Shown here: piece after piece, positions 8,686 to 17,707 of the stretch
Layout: the number at the start of each line of letters is the position of its first letter
Position numbering within the stretch: position 1 is the stretch's first letter
From: Hwangdonia lutea
Lineage (GTDB): Bacteria; Bacteroidota; Bacteroidia; Flavobacteriales; Flavobacteriaceae
Assembly: GCF_032814565.1 (NCBI RefSeq)
Contig: NZ_CP136521.1
Coordinates: forward strand, 2,142,501 to 2,206,500
Direction of reading: 5' to 3'
DNA length: 64,000 nt
Notes under the pieces: generated by a model
What the model saw: only the letters and a program-made list of their open reading frames with translations
What the model was told of the DNA's origin: nothing
Databases searched by the model: none
Translations under genes and position numbers: made by a program

Positions 8686-8721
8686 AAAAAAGCCTCGTAA
8701 AATACATTACAAGGCTTTTTT
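8686..8721 (-). terminator. Intrinsic terminator of metK
   Basis: Read on the minus strand, GCCTTGTAA (8715-8707) pairs with TTACGAGGC (8700-8692), with one U-G wobble. An uninterrupted U-run follows at 8691-8686. An A-run on the other side would give a U-run in the opposite direction, so it may act both ways. It lies 26 bp beyond the metK stop. Confidence 0.85.
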
Positions 8722-8746
8722 AAAATATTATAAGGCGTGTTTGGAA

Positions 8747-10000
8747 TTACAAACCAAAAGCATCTTTTACTTTATCAACATAATCCAGTTTTTCCCAAGT
8801 AAATAACTCAACGTCCAAGGTTATGGTTTCGCCATTTGGTTGGGTGAAGGTTTTGGTAACGGTTTCGTTTTTGCGTCCCATGTGTCCGTAAGCCGCTGTT
8901 TCGCTGTACATGGGCGCGCGTAATTTTAAGCGTTCTTCAATGGCAAATGGGCGTAAATCAAAAAGTTTAGATACCTTTTCTGCAATTTCGCCATCAGTCA
9001 TATTAAAAGGGCACGTTCCAAACGTGTCAATAAAAACACCCATTGGCTCAACCACGCCAATAGCGTAGCTTACCTGTACCAAAATTTCATCGGCAACGCC
9101 TGCGGCAACCAAGTTTTTAGCAATGTGGCGTGTGGCATAAGCGGCACTTCTATCAACCTTACTTGGGTCTTTTCCAGAAAATGCACCGCCACCGTGAGCG
9201 CCTTTACCGCCATAAGTATCAACAACTATTTTACGACCGGTTAATCCTGTATCGCCATGTGGACCGCCAATAACAAATTTCCCGGTTGGGTTTATATGAT
9301 AGGTAATCGCATCGTTAAACAACCCTTGTATTTGCTCTGGTAATTTGGCAATAACCCGTGGTATTAAAATCTCAACAATATCCTTTCTTATTTTGGCAAG
9401 CATCGCTTCATCTTCATCAAAATCGTCGTGCTGCGTCGATACAACAATGGCATCAATGCGTTGTGGGATATTATCATCGCTGTACTCGATGGTAACCTGA
9501 CTTTTGGAATCGGGTCTTAAATACGTAATGTCTTTATTTTCTCTGCGCAGTTCAGCAAGTTCTTTTAAAATTCGGTGCGATAAATCTAAAGCCAATGGCA
9601 TAAAGTTTTCAGTTTCGCGCGTGGCATAACCAAACATCATACCTTGGTCGCCGGCACCTTGCTCTTCTTTTTTCGCTCTTTCAACACCACGGTTTATATC
9701 ATCAGATTGCTCGTGAATTGCCGATAAAACACCACACGAATTGCCATCAAACATATACTCGCCTTTGGTATATCCAATTTTATTGATGGTCTCTCTCGCT
9801 ATTTTTTGAACATCTAAATAGGTGGACGATTTTACCTCGCCAGCTAAAACAACTTGCCCCGTGGTTACTAGGGTTTCGCAAGCTACTTTCGAGTCTTTAT
9901 CAAACGCTATAAAGTTGTCAATTAAAGCATCACTAATTTGGTCTGCTACCTTATCCGGGTGTCCTTCAGAAACACTTTCCGAAGTAAATAAATAAGCCAT
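8747..10000 (-). CDS. metK: S-adenosylmethionine synthase
   Basis: A 417-residue, full-length MetK, which makes S-adenosylmethionine from ATP and methionine in the cytoplasm. It has the GHPDK motif (His14, Asp16, Lys17) and the phosphate-binding loop [22 protein letters not shown]. It also shows the family segments [14 protein letters not shown] and [31 protein letters not shown]. It stands alone on the minus strand with its own promoter, a probable SAM-II riboswitch in the leader and an intrinsic terminator. Product feedback on its own synthesis is therefore likely. Confidence 0.98.
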   Translation of the reverse strand: MAYLFTSESVSEGHPDKVADQISDALIDNFIAFDKDSKVACETLVTTGQVVLAGEVKSSTYLDVQKIARETINKIGYTKGEYMFDGNSCGVLSAIHEQSDDINRGVERAKKEEQGAGDQGMMFGYATRETENFMPLALDLSHRILKELAELRRENKDITYLRPDSKSQVTIEYSDDNIPQRIDAIVVSTQHDDFDEDEAMLAKIRKDIVEILIPRVIAKLPEQIQGLFNDAITYHINPTGKFVIGGPHGDTGLTGRKIVVDTYGGKGAHGGGAFSGKDPSKVDRSAAYATRHIAKNLVAAGVADEILVQVSYAIGVVEPMGVFIDTFGTCPFNMTDGEIAEKVSKLFDLRPFAIEERLKLRAPMYSETAAYGHMGRKNETVTKTFTQPNGETITLDVELFTWEKLDYVDKVKDAFGL

Positions 10001-10045
10001 ATTTTAAATTTTATTACAGATTTGACGATAGCGTCGAAGGAAGTT

Positions 10046-10174
10046 TACACTGCCTTTAGCATTTTTACTTGTGCCTAACCCATTTGCCTAAAATTAATTC
10101 AGGATTTTTTACTTATTATTTGTAAAACTTGGTCAACACAAAGAGGTTGCAATCAGTCAAATCTTTCCTCTGTT
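10046..10174 (-). promoter_or_regulatory. Probable SAM-II riboswitch with a long insertion, upstream of metK
   Basis: On the minus strand, AGAGG (10171-10167) pairs with CCTCT (10146-10142) around a loop containing GATTTG-ACTG-ATTGCAA. This matches the SAM-II (metA motif) core of a P1 stem with GAUUUG and UUGCA. The second conserved block, GCTAAA, follows in GCTAAAGGCAGTG (10060-10048). Its CAGT can pair with the loop ACTG to form the H-type pseudoknot. The linker is about 80 nt rather than the usual dozen, but is bridged by TTGTG/CACAA and an inner CCTGAA/TTTAGG-type hairpin, keeping the blocks close. It starts where a TAnnTTTG promoter would initiate and ends 45 nt before metK. Confidence 0.72.
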
Positions 10175-10185
10175 ATTTGTGATGG

Positions 10186-10193
10186 CAAAAGTA
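10186..10193 (-). promoter_or_regulatory. metK promoter -7 element
   Basis: Read on the minus strand this is TACTTTTG, a perfect match to the Bacteroidota -7 consensus TAnnTTTG. I found no clear -33 TTG. Initiation about 7 nt downstream would fall at the first base of the riboswitch. Confidence 0.6.
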
Positions 10194-10243
10194 AAAAAAT
10201 AAAAGAATATGCGAGCCCATTTTTCTTTTTTTAAGAAAAAGAA

Positions 10244-10273
10244 TTGTCATGTAAATATTATTTACAATATTTG
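10244..10273 (+). promoter_or_regulatory. ilv operon promoter
   Basis: TTG (10244-10246), a 19-nt spacer, then AATATTTG (10266-10273), which matches TAnnTTTG except for the first base. Transcription would begin within a few bases of the leader-peptide ATG at 10283, so the leader mRNA would be nearly leaderless. Confidence 0.5.
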
Positions 10274-10282
10274 TAGCAACAA

Positions 10283-10345
10283 ATGAAAAAGCAAATTTTA
10301 AATATCGTTTCAATTATTATCATTGTGATTATTTCACAACGCTAG
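10283..10345 (+). CDS. ilv operon leader peptide (Ile/Val-rich)
   Basis: A 20-residue ORF encoding MKKQILNIVSIIIIVIISQR, followed by TAG. It has eight Ile, two Val and one Leu; codons 11-17 read Ile-Ile-Ile-Ile-Val-Ile-Ile. It lies between the promoter and an intrinsic terminator, 398 bp ahead of ilvD. This is the classical layout of a ribosome-mediated attenuator that senses charged tRNA-Ile and tRNA-Val. Stalling on the Ile codons would break the TTGTGA/TCACAA hairpin (10323-10339), which overlaps the 3' end of the ORF. I found it by reading the sequence directly; it is too short for routine gene calling. Confidence 0.82.
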   Translation: MKKQILNIVSIIIIVIISQR

Positions 10346-10407
10346 GGAATGGTATATTAAAACTTAAAATAATTTTAAAAGCCTTCCCAAATCGGAAGGC
10401 TTTTTTT
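10345..10407 (+). terminator. ilv attenuator: terminator with alternative antiterminator pairing
   Basis: The terminator is GCCTTCC (10381-10387), a 6-nt loop and GGAAGGC (10394-10400), followed by seven T. An upstream strand GGGAATGG (10345-10352), just after the leader stop codon, can pair with CCTTCCC (10382-10388) with one bulged base, which would destroy the terminator stem. A ribosome finishing the leader peptide would cover that strand and allow termination. A ribosome stalled on Ile codons would leave it free and allow read-through into ilvD. Confidence 0.8.
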
Positions 10408-10743
10408 ATTGGCATGAGTTAGGTTTTTCTATGTGAAATTAATGAAAAACCGCCCTTAAAATTGCGAATAATTTAATCCGAAAAAACACGAAATTTTTCA
10501 CCGAAAAAAAAACAAACATTGGACATCATAAAAAAACGAGGTTACATCGCTGAAAATCAAATATTTAAACTAATTTTAAGCAACGTGGATTTAACCTAAA
10601 AATACAGCAAAAAACAGATTTAAAATTGTAATAATTTAATTTCGTAGCCATTTTAGGAATTTTGTTGAATTTTTAAACAAAATCTTAAATCGCAAGAAGA
10701 TTTATATTGAAAATAAAGTAAAGCAAAAAATTTTGCAAAAAAT
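10408..10743 (+). other. Gap between attenuator and ilvD: no gene seen
   Basis: These 336 bases are A+T-rich and carry no ORF, repeat or strong hairpin that I can support on either strand. It is presumably the long 5' untranslated part of the read-through ilv mRNA. Confidence 0.5.
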
Positions 10744-12429
10744 ATGAATAAACTTAATAAACATAGTAGGAGATTAACACAGGATGAATCTCAACCAGCA
10801 TCACAAGCCATGTTGTATGCCGTGGGTTTATCTGATGAAGATATGCAAAAAGCCCAAGTGGGGATTGCAAGTACGGGGTACGATGGTAACCCGTGCAACA
10901 TGCACTTAAACAATTTAGCTGCCGAGGTTAAAATTGAAAGCAAAATAGCCAATATGGTTGGTTTGGTCTTTAACACCATTGGTGTGAGTGATGGTATTTC
11001 AATGGGGACTTCGGGGATGAATTATTCGTTAGCGTCCAGGGATATTATTGCAGATTCTATTGAAACGGTAATGAATGCACAAAGTTACGATGCGTTGGTT
11101 TCTGTGGTGGGTTGCGATAAAAATATGCCCGGAGCCGTTATTGCGATGCTGCGTTTAAATCGCCCATCGATAATGATGTATGGCGGTACAATCGCTTCTG
11201 GAAGTTACAAAGGAAGAAAACTAAACATCGTTTCGGCTTTTGAGGCTTTGGGACAAAAAGTGGCTGGCGAAATAGGTGAAGAAGAATACAGGGATATTAT
11301 TAAAAGAGCCATTCCGGGCGCAGGTGCCTGTGGCGGGATGTACACCGCAAATACCATGGCTTCGGCTATTGAATGTATGGGCTTTTCGCTGCCTTATAAC
11401 TCATCTATTCCGGCTGAAAATCCAAATAAATTATCGGAAAGTGAAAGAACGGCGAGAGCCATTAAAAACCTATTGGAATTAGATTTAAAACCATTGGATA
11501 TCATTTCCAAAAAATCTATTGAAAACGCTGTTGCACTTGTTAACGCTTTAGGTGGTTCAACCAATGCGGTACTGCACTTTTTAGCTATTGCGCACGCTGC
11601 GGATATTGAGTTTACTTTAGAAGATTTTCAGCGCGTAAGCGATAAAACACCGCTAATTGCAGATTTAAAACCATCCGGAAAATATTTAATGGAAGATGTT
11701 CACGGTATTGGTGGCACTCCAGCAGTAATGAAATATCTATTGGATAACGGCTATTTACACGGCGATTGTTTAACCGTTACGGGCAAAACCCTTGCTGAAA
11801 ATTTAGCCGATGTGGAACCACTTACTTTTGAAGACGACCAAGATGTTATTTATCCAAAAGACAAAGCTTTAAAGTCTTCAGGTAACCTGCAAATCCTTTA
11901 TGGCAATTTGGCCACCGAAGGCGCTGTTGCAAAAATTAGTGGAAATGAAGGTTTGTTGTTTGAAGGAAAAGCGGTGGTTTACGATGGCGAACAGGCTGCA
12001 AACACTGGAATTTCAAATGGCGAAGTTGAAAAAGGCGATGTTGTCGTTATTCGTTACGTCGGCCCCAAAGGAGGTCCGGGGATGCCAGAAATGTTAAAAC
12101 CAACCTCATTGATTATGGGAGCTGGTTTAGGAAAGTCTGTCGCTTTAATTACCGACGGACGTTTTTCTGGCGGAACACACGGCTTTGTGGTTGGGCATAT
12201 TACCCCCGAAGCACAATCAGGCGGCACCATCGGGTTGATTAAAACGGGCGATAAAATTAGAATTAGTGCCGAAGACAACTCCATTAATGTATTGTTATCA
12301 GAAGAAGAAATAGCTGAAAGAAAATCGAAATGGGTAGCACCCGAATTGAAACATAAAAAAGGAATATTATATAAATACGCTAAAACTGTAGCATCGGCAT
12401 CTCAAGGCTGTGTAACCGACGCGTTTTAA
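10744..12429 (+). CDS. ilvD: Dihydroxy-acid dehydratase
   Basis: A 561-residue IlvD, normal length. It dehydrates 2,3-dihydroxy-isovalerate and 2,3-dihydroxy-3-methylvalerate to the 2-keto acids, the third common step of valine and isoleucine synthesis. The three iron-sulfur ligand cysteines are visible: Cys51 ([11 protein letters not shown]), Cys124 ([10 protein letters not shown]) and Cys196 ([12 protein letters not shown]). The C-terminal substrate/metal segment [19 protein letters not shown] is intact. It is the first structural gene of the ilv operon, behind the Ile/Val attenuator; ilvB follows after 50 bp. Confidence 0.98.
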   Translation: MNKLNKHSRRLTQDESQPASQAMLYAVGLSDEDMQKAQVGIASTGYDGNPCNMHLNNLAAEVKIESKIANMVGLVFNTIGVSDGISMGTSGMNYSLASRDIIADSIETVMNAQSYDALVSVVGCDKNMPGAVIAMLRLNRPSIMMYGGTIASGSYKGRKLNIVSAFEALGQKVAGEIGEEEYRDIIKRAIPGAGACGGMYTANTMASAIECMGFSLPYNSSIPAENPNKLSESERTARAIKNLLELDLKPLDIISKKSIENAVALVNALGGSTNAVLHFLAIAHAADIEFTLEDFQRVSDKTPLIADLKPSGKYLMEDVHGIGGTPAVMKYLLDNGYLHGDCLTVTGKTLAENLADVEPLTFEDDQDVIYPKDKALKSSGNLQILYGNLATEGAVAKISGNEGLLFEGKAVVYDGEQAANTGISNGEVEKGDVVVIRYVGPKGGPGMPEMLKPTSLIMGAGLGKSVALITDGRFSGGTHGFVVGHITPEAQSGGTIGLIKTGDKIRISAEDNSINVLLSEEEIAERKSKWVAPELKHKKGILYKYAKTVASASQGCVTDAF

Positions 12430-12442
12430 ATAAAACATTTTT

Positions 12443-12462
12443 ATTTCCGCGAAAGCGGAAAT
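12443..12462. repeat. Short palindrome ATTTCCGC-GAAA-GCGGAAAT
   Basis: An 8-bp perfect stem with a GAAA loop between ilvD and ilvB. The same palindrome with loop GAAG recurs at 32808-32827, and a relative (ATTCCTGCGAAGGCAGGAGT) is at 37798-37817. It is a small dispersed intergenic element. It lacks a T-run, so it is probably not a terminator, but it may stabilise mRNA ends. Confidence 0.6.
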
Positions 12463-12479
12463 CTCATTAATTGAAATTT

Positions 12480-14213
12480 ATGGAAACTAAAACCATGACA
12501 AAAGCAAATTATCTAGAGCAACCAAGCGAGCGCATAACCGGTTGTGAGGCCATAGTTAGAAGTTTAATAGCTGAAGGTGTTGATATTCTTTACGGATATC
12601 CCGGTGGTGCTATTATGCCAGTTTATGACGAACTGTTTAAGTACAGAGATGAAATCCATCACGTGTTAACGCGCCACGAGCAAGGTGCAGCACACGCCGC
12701 TCAAGGGTTTGCTAGAATTTCCGGACGTGTGGGCGTAGCCATGGCCACTTCTGGACCAGGAGCAACAAATTTAATTACGGGCATTGCCGATGCACAAATA
12801 GACTCCACGCCGCTGGTTTGTATTACAGGTCAAGTACCGTCGCACTTATTAGGTAGCGATGCCTTTCAAGAAACCGATATTGTGGGTATTTCTACGCCCG
12901 TTACGAAATGGAACTGTCAAGTCACTAAAGCCTCAGATATTCCCGAGGTTTTAGCCCGGGCATTTTATATTGCCAGAAGCGGAAGACCAGGGCCCGTTTT
13001 AGTTGATATTACGAAAGATGCCCAATTTGGGGAACTGGATTTTAAATATAAAAAATGTACGGGCGTACGCAGTTATATTCCTGTACCTAAAACGAATTTA
13101 GAGTCCGTTAAAGCGGCTGCCGAATTAATTAATGCCGCTAAAAAACCCATGATTGTTTGGGGGCAAGGCGTTATTTTGGGTAAAGCTGAAGCCGAACTTA
13201 AAGCCGTTGTTGAAAAAGCAGGTATTCCTGCAGCGTGGACCATTATGGGCGCTTCGGCGTTGCCAACGTCACATCCCTTAAATATTGGTATGGTTGGAAT
13301 GCATGGTAATTATGCGCCAAATAAGTTAACCAATGAGTGCGATGTGTTAATCGCTATCGGGATGCGTTTTGACGATCGTGTAACGGGGAGTTTAGATACC
13401 TATGCCAAACAAGCTAAAGTGATTCATTTTGAAATCGATCCCGCCGAAATTAATAAAAACGTATTTGCAGACGTGCCTGTTTTGGGTAATTCTAAAGACA
13501 GTTTAGCGCAATTGTTACCGCTGTTAAATGAAAATTCGCATGAGGCGTGGCATCAAAAATTTAAAGATTTATATGCTGTTGAATACGAAAAAGTGATAAA
13601 GGACGATCTTCACCCAACCAAAGAAGGTTTAACAATGGGCGAAGTTTTAAAAGAAATAAATATACAAAGCGAAGGTAATGCTGCCATTGTATCAGATGTG
13701 GGGCAGCACCAAATGATTGCTTGTCGCTATTCAGAATTCAACAAAACCAAAAGCAACATTACCTCAGGAGGTTTGGGTACTATGGGCTTTGCTTTACCTG
13801 CTGCTATAGGTGCTAAAATGGCTGCGCCAGAGCGCGAGGTAGTCGCTATTATTGGCGATGGTGGCTATCAAATGAATATTCAAGAATTGGGGACTATTTT
13901 CCAACAAAAAGCCGCTGTTAAAATCGTGGTTTTAAACAACGAATTTCTAGGCATGGTACGCCAGTGGCAACAGTTGTTTTTTGATAAACGATACGCCTCA
14001 ACCGAAATGATAAATCCAAATTTCGTAGCCATTGCCGAGGGATATTATATTAAAGCCAGAAAAGTGGTTAAACGGGAAGAGTTGGCCGAAGCTGTAAAAG
14101 AAATGATGGCTTCAAAAGAGTCTTACTTCTTAGAGGTTTGCGTAGAAAAAGAAGACAATGTGTTTCCTATGATTCCTTCGGGGGCATCGGTTTCAGACAT
14201 CCGTTTAAGTTAA
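12480..14213 (+). CDS. ilvB: Acetolactate synthase, large (catalytic) subunit
   Basis: A 577-residue thiamine-diphosphate enzyme that condenses pyruvate with pyruvate or 2-ketobutyrate, the first committed step. I start it at the ATG at 12480; an in-frame TTG nine bases upstream is less likely. The catalytic Glu67 lies in RHEQGAAHAAQGFAR. The ThDP/Mg motif GDGGYQMNIQELGTIFQQ continues to VVLNNEFLGMVRQWQ. The N-terminal GYPGGAIMPVYDEL is also standard. It works with the small subunit encoded 122 bp downstream. The C-terminus (MIPSGASVSDIRLS) is the normal end of the family. Confidence 0.98.
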   Translation: METKTMTKANYLEQPSERITGCEAIVRSLIAEGVDILYGYPGGAIMPVYDELFKYRDEIHHVLTRHEQGAAHAAQGFARISGRVGVAMATSGPGATNLITGIADAQIDSTPLVCITGQVPSHLLGSDAFQETDIVGISTPVTKWNCQVTKASDIPEVLARAFYIARSGRPGPVLVDITKDAQFGELDFKYKKCTGVRSYIPVPKTNLESVKAAAELINAAKKPMIVWGQGVILGKAEAELKAVVEKAGIPAAWTIMGASALPTSHPLNIGMVGMHGNYAPNKLTNECDVLIAIGMRFDDRVTGSLDTYAKQAKVIHFEIDPAEINKNVFADVPVLGNSKDSLAQLLPLLNENSHEAWHQKFKDLYAVEYEKVIKDDLHPTKEGLTMGEVLKEINIQSEGNAAIVSDVGQHQMIACRYSEFNKTKSNITSGGLGTMGFALPAAIGAKMAAPEREVVAIIGDGGYQMNIQELGTIFQQKAAVKIVVLNNEFLGMVRQWQQLFFDKRYASTEMINPNFVAIAEGYYIKARKVVKREELAEAVKEMMASKESYFLEVCVEKEDNVFPMIPSGASVSDIRLS

Positions 14214-14335
14214 ATGAAGAATAAAAAATAAAAAAATAGAACAAAGAAGAAAGATGTTTAATGAATGAAAATAAACTTGTTGCATTGTTGAATCAGTCTA
14301 TTTTCTAGCATCTAATTTCTATTATCTTAAAAAAC

Positions 14336-14869
14336 ATGAACGAAGATATAAAAACATTCACATTTTCAATTTATACTGAAAATACTATCGGACTTTTAAA
14401 TCGTATATCTGCCATTTTTCAGCGCAGGCATATCAATATTGAAAGTTTAACCACATCGCAATCAGAAATCGAGGGCGTAAACCGGTTTGTAATCGTAGTG
14501 AACATCACCGAAGAACAAGCAAAAAAAATAATCGGGCAATTTCAAAAGCAAATCGAAGTTATTCGCGCTTATTTTCATACCGAAGAGGAAACGATTTATC
14601 AAGAATCCGGTATGTTTAAAATAAAGTCTGATCTATTGTTTGAAGAACCTCAAATTCAAAATATAATTAAAGAAAGCAACGCCAGAATCGTAACGGTAAA
14701 CAAAGCCTTTTTTGTACTTGAAAAATCTGGAAGACGTCAAGAAATTGAGCTGTTACGGCGCGAATTAAACGCGTTTGGTATTATGCAATTTGTGCGTTCT
14801 GGCCGCATTGCTGTTACAAAAGAAGAAATGAAAATAACTGAAATGCTTAAAGCATTCAATAACCAATAA
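14336..14869 (+). CDS. ilvN: Acetolactate synthase, small (regulatory) subunit
   Basis: A 177-residue regulatory subunit that activates IlvB and confers valine inhibition. The N-terminal ACT domain is clear (FTFSIYTENTIGLLNRISAIFQRRHINIESLTTS, residues 8-41), with the Gly-Leu and Asn residues that bind valine in the family. A second ACT-like C-terminal domain follows (about residues 95-165). It is the IlvN/IlvH type, slightly longer than the E. coli IlvH. It lies between ilvB and ilvC; the gap to ilvC is 18 bp. Confidence 0.96.
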   Translation: MNEDIKTFTFSIYTENTIGLLNRISAIFQRRHINIESLTTSQSEIEGVNRFVIVVNITEEQAKKIIGQFQKQIEVIRAYFHTEEETIYQESGMFKIKSDLLFEEPQIQNIIKESNARIVTVNKAFFVLEKSGRRQEIELLRRELNAFGIMQFVRSGRIAVTKEEMKITEMLKAFNNQ

Positions 14870-14887
14870 TTAACAATAAAATTAAAA

Positions 14888-16363
14888 ATGGGAAATTATT
14901 TTAACACCCTTTCATTAAGAGACAAATTAAGCCAATTGGCAAAATGTAGATTTATGGATTCTTCAGAGTTTGAAGATGGTGTAAATGCGTTAAAAGGCAA
15001 GAAAATAGTAATTGTAGGCTGTGGTGCTCAAGGCTTAAACCAAGGTTTAAACATGCGGGATTCCGGATTGGATATTTCGTATGCCTTACGCGATGCTGCC
15101 ATTGCAGAAAAACGTGCCTCCTTTGTAAATGCCTCAGAAAACGGCTTTACAGTGGGTACTTATCAAGAGTTAATTCCAACTGCAGATTTGGTGCTAAACT
15201 TAACCCCAGATAAGCAGCATACCAATGTGGTAAACACGGTAATGCCATTAATGAAACAAGGGGCGACATTATCGTATTCTCACGGTTTTAATATTGTTGA
15301 AGAAGGCATGGAAATCCGTGAAGACCTTACCGTAATTATGGTGGCACCAAAATGCCCAGGTACCGAGGTGAGAGAAGAATATAAAAGAGGATTTGGCGTA
15401 CCAACTTTAATTGCGGTACACGAAGAAAACGATCCGGAAGGAAAAGGTTGGGCACAGGCAAAAGCTTACGCCGTGGCAACGGGAGGCGATAGAGCAGGTG
15501 TATTGGCATCGTCTTTTATTGCTGAGGTTAAGTCTGATTTAATGGGTGAGCAAACCATTTTATGTGGTTTGTTACAAACCGGTTCAATCCTTTGTTTTGA
15601 TAAAATGATTGAAAAAGGTATTGATGCTGGTTATGCTTCAAAACTCATCCAATACGGTTGGGAAACCATTACCGAAGGTCTTAAGTATGGTGGTATTACC
15701 AATATGATGGACCGACTTTCAAATCCAGCAAAAATTAAGGCTTTTGAATTATCAGAAGAGTTAAAAGATATTATGCGTCCGTTGTTCCAAAAACACATGG
15801 ACGATATTATTGAAGGTCGTTTCTCTGCAGGTATGATGGCTGATTGGGCTAACGATGATAAAGATTTATTAGGATGGCGAGCTGAAACTGCTGAAACCGC
15901 TTTTGAAAAAACACCGGCGAGTGATGTTGAGATTTCAGAGCAAGAATACTATGATAATGGTGTGTTAATGGTGGCTATGGTAAGGGCTGGCGTTGAATTG
16001 GCTTTTGAGGCTATGACAGAGTCTGGAATTATCGATGCTTCTGCTTACTACGAGTCGCTGCACGAAACGCCGCTTATAGCAAACACTATTGCAAGAAAGA
16101 AATTATATGAAATGAATAGTGTAATATCTGATACTGCAGAGTACGGTTGTTATTTGTTCGATCATGCTTGTAAGCCTTTATTAGCAGATTTTATGAAGAA
16201 AATCGATACCGATGTTATTGGCAAAACCTATGCTGCCGATAATGGCGAAGGTGTTGACAATGCCCGATTAATTGAAGTTAATGCGGCTTTAAGAAATCAC
16301 CCTGTTGAAAAAGTAGGTGAGTTTTTAAGAGCCTCAATGACGGCTATGAAGCCCATAGTTTAA
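14888..16363 (+). CDS. ilvC: Ketol-acid reductoisomerase, class II (long form)
   Basis: A 491-residue protein, the length of the E. coli-type long class II enzyme rather than the roughly 340-residue class I. It isomerises and reduces acetolactate or acetohydroxybutyrate with NADPH and Mg2+. The Rossmann motif [18 protein letters not shown] is at about residues 38-55, and ALRDA follows in the cofactor-specificity loop. Duplicated knotted helical domains carry the metal ligands ([13 protein letters not shown] and the later PLFQKHMDD and [13 protein letters not shown] regions). It is co-transcribed with ilvN; ilvA follows after 60 bp. Confidence 0.97.
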   Translation: MGNYFNTLSLRDKLSQLAKCRFMDSSEFEDGVNALKGKKIVIVGCGAQGLNQGLNMRDSGLDISYALRDAAIAEKRASFVNASENGFTVGTYQELIPTADLVLNLTPDKQHTNVVNTVMPLMKQGATLSYSHGFNIVEEGMEIREDLTVIMVAPKCPGTEVREEYKRGFGVPTLIAVHEENDPEGKGWAQAKAYAVATGGDRAGVLASSFIAEVKSDLMGEQTILCGLLQTGSILCFDKMIEKGIDAGYASKLIQYGWETITEGLKYGGITNMMDRLSNPAKIKAFELSEELKDIMRPLFQKHMDDIIEGRFSAGMMADWANDDKDLLGWRAETAETAFEKTPASDVEISEQEYYDNGVLMVAMVRAGVELAFEAMTESGIIDASAYYESLHETPLIANTIARKKLYEMNSVISDTAEYGCYLFDHACKPLLADFMKKIDTDVIGKTYAADNGEGVDNARLIEVNAALRNHPVEKVGEFLRASMTAMKPIV

Positions 16364-16423
16364 TATGAAAATTTATCCCTCAAGATTTCAAAAAACCTTG
16401 TAGGTATTTTTAAAACACATTTA

Positions 16424-17689
16424 ATGAATAAGGAGAAAACCACATATTTTCCTAATCTTAGTGATATAAAGCAAGCTGCCGATACCATAAAAAACGTATC
16501 GGCAGTTACGCCTTTAAGCCTTAGTTTTAGATATTCCGATACGCACAATGCCCAAGTTTATTTTAAACGCGAAGATTTACAACAAGTCCGATCGTATAAA
16601 ATTAGAGGAGCTTATAATAAAATAAGTGCTTTGTCTAAAGCGGAAGCCGAAAAAGGTGTGGTATGTGCCAGCGCCGGAAATCATGCTCAGGGCGTTGCGC
16701 TATCTTGTAAACTATTAAAAATTAAGGGCACTATTTTTATGCCTGCACCAACGCCAAAACAAAAAGTAGAACAGGTAAAAATGTTTGGTGGTCCCTATGT
16801 TTCTATTGTTTTGGAAGGAGATACCTTTGACGATGCAAATCAATTAGCTATTGCCGAATGCGACCAATTGCACAAAACATTTATTCATCCTTTTAATGAT
16901 AAAAAAGTTATTGAAGGACAGGCCACAATAGCTCTTGAAATTTTAGAACAAGCTACAGCGCCTATCGATTATGTGTTTATAGCCGTTGGCGGCGGCGGAT
17001 TAGCTGCAGGTTTATCGACGGTTTTTAAGCAACTGTCTCCAAAAACCAAAATAATTGGTGTCGAGCCTGAAGGAGCGCCATCGATGTCGGTTTCAATAAA
17101 AAACAATAAAAACACGACTTTAAAAAGTATTGAAAAATTTATTGACGGTGCTGCGGTTAAACGTGTTGGCGATTTAACATTCCCAATATGTAAGCAGAAT
17201 CTCGATGCTATGATTAGCATTCCCGAAGGTAAAGTTTGTCAGACTATTTTAGATTTGTACAACCGAGACGCTATTGTAGTGGAGCCTGCGGGTGCTTTAA
17301 GTATATCGGCGTTGGATTTTTATGCCGAAGAAATTAAAGGAAAGCATGTAGTTTGTGTGGTAAGTGGAAGCAATAACGATATTACAAGAACTTCAGAAAT
17401 TAAAGAACGTGCTTTGCTTTATGCCAATTTAAAGCATTATTTTATTATTAAATTTCCGCAGCGTGCTGGGGCGCTAAAAGAATTTGTAGTTGATATTTTG
17501 GGCGAAAACGACGACATCACCTATTTTCAATATGCTAAAAAAACCAATCGTGAAAACGGGTCGGCCGTGGTTGGGATTGAGTTAAAATCGTCATCAGATT
17601 TAGAGCCTTTAATCACTAAAATGAAAGCGCAAAATTTTTATGGTGATTACTTAAATAACAAACCCGATTTGTTTCAGTTTTTGGTGTAA
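16424..17689 (+). CDS. ilvA: Threonine ammonia-lyase (threonine deaminase)
   Basis: A 421-residue PLP enzyme that converts threonine to 2-ketobutyrate, the entry to isoleucine synthesis. The PLP lysine is Lys59 in SYKIRGAYNKI. The phosphate-binding loop is GGGGLAAGLSTVFK and the serine/asparagine segment is SAGNHAQGVAL. After about residue 330 a single ACT-like regulatory domain follows (YFIIKFPQRAGALKEFVVDILG), so this is the shorter biosynthetic form with one regulatory domain rather than the two of E. coli IlvA. It is the last gene of the ilv operon and ends 18 bp from the convergent dehydrogenase gene. Confidence 0.95.
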   Translation: MNKEKTTYFPNLSDIKQAADTIKNVSAVTPLSLSFRYSDTHNAQVYFKREDLQQVRSYKIRGAYNKISALSKAEAEKGVVCASAGNHAQGVALSCKLLKIKGTIFMPAPTPKQKVEQVKMFGGPYVSIVLEGDTFDDANQLAIAECDQLHKTFIHPFNDKKVIEGQATIALEILEQATAPIDYVFIAVGGGGLAAGLSTVFKQLSPKTKIIGVEPEGAPSMSVSIKNNKNTTLKSIEKFIDGAAVKRVGDLTFPICKQNLDAMISIPEGKVCQTILDLYNRDAIVVEPAGALSISALDFYAEEIKGKHVVCVVSGSNNDITRTSEIKERALLYANLKHYFIIKFPQRAGALKEFVVDILGENDDITYFQYAKKTNRENGSAVVGIELKSSSDLEPLITKMKAQNFYGDYLNNKPDLFQFLV

Positions 17690-17707
17690 CTGTTCCTTTA
17701 CAATTAA

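Noticed and set aside
12443-12462. Terminator between ilvD and ilvB
   Set aside because: The stem is strong but not followed by a U-run, and the same palindrome occurs in other gaps; treated as a repeat.
17690-17707. Possible overlap or fusion of ilvA with the downstream gene
   Set aside because: The genes are convergent, with separate stops 18 bp apart.
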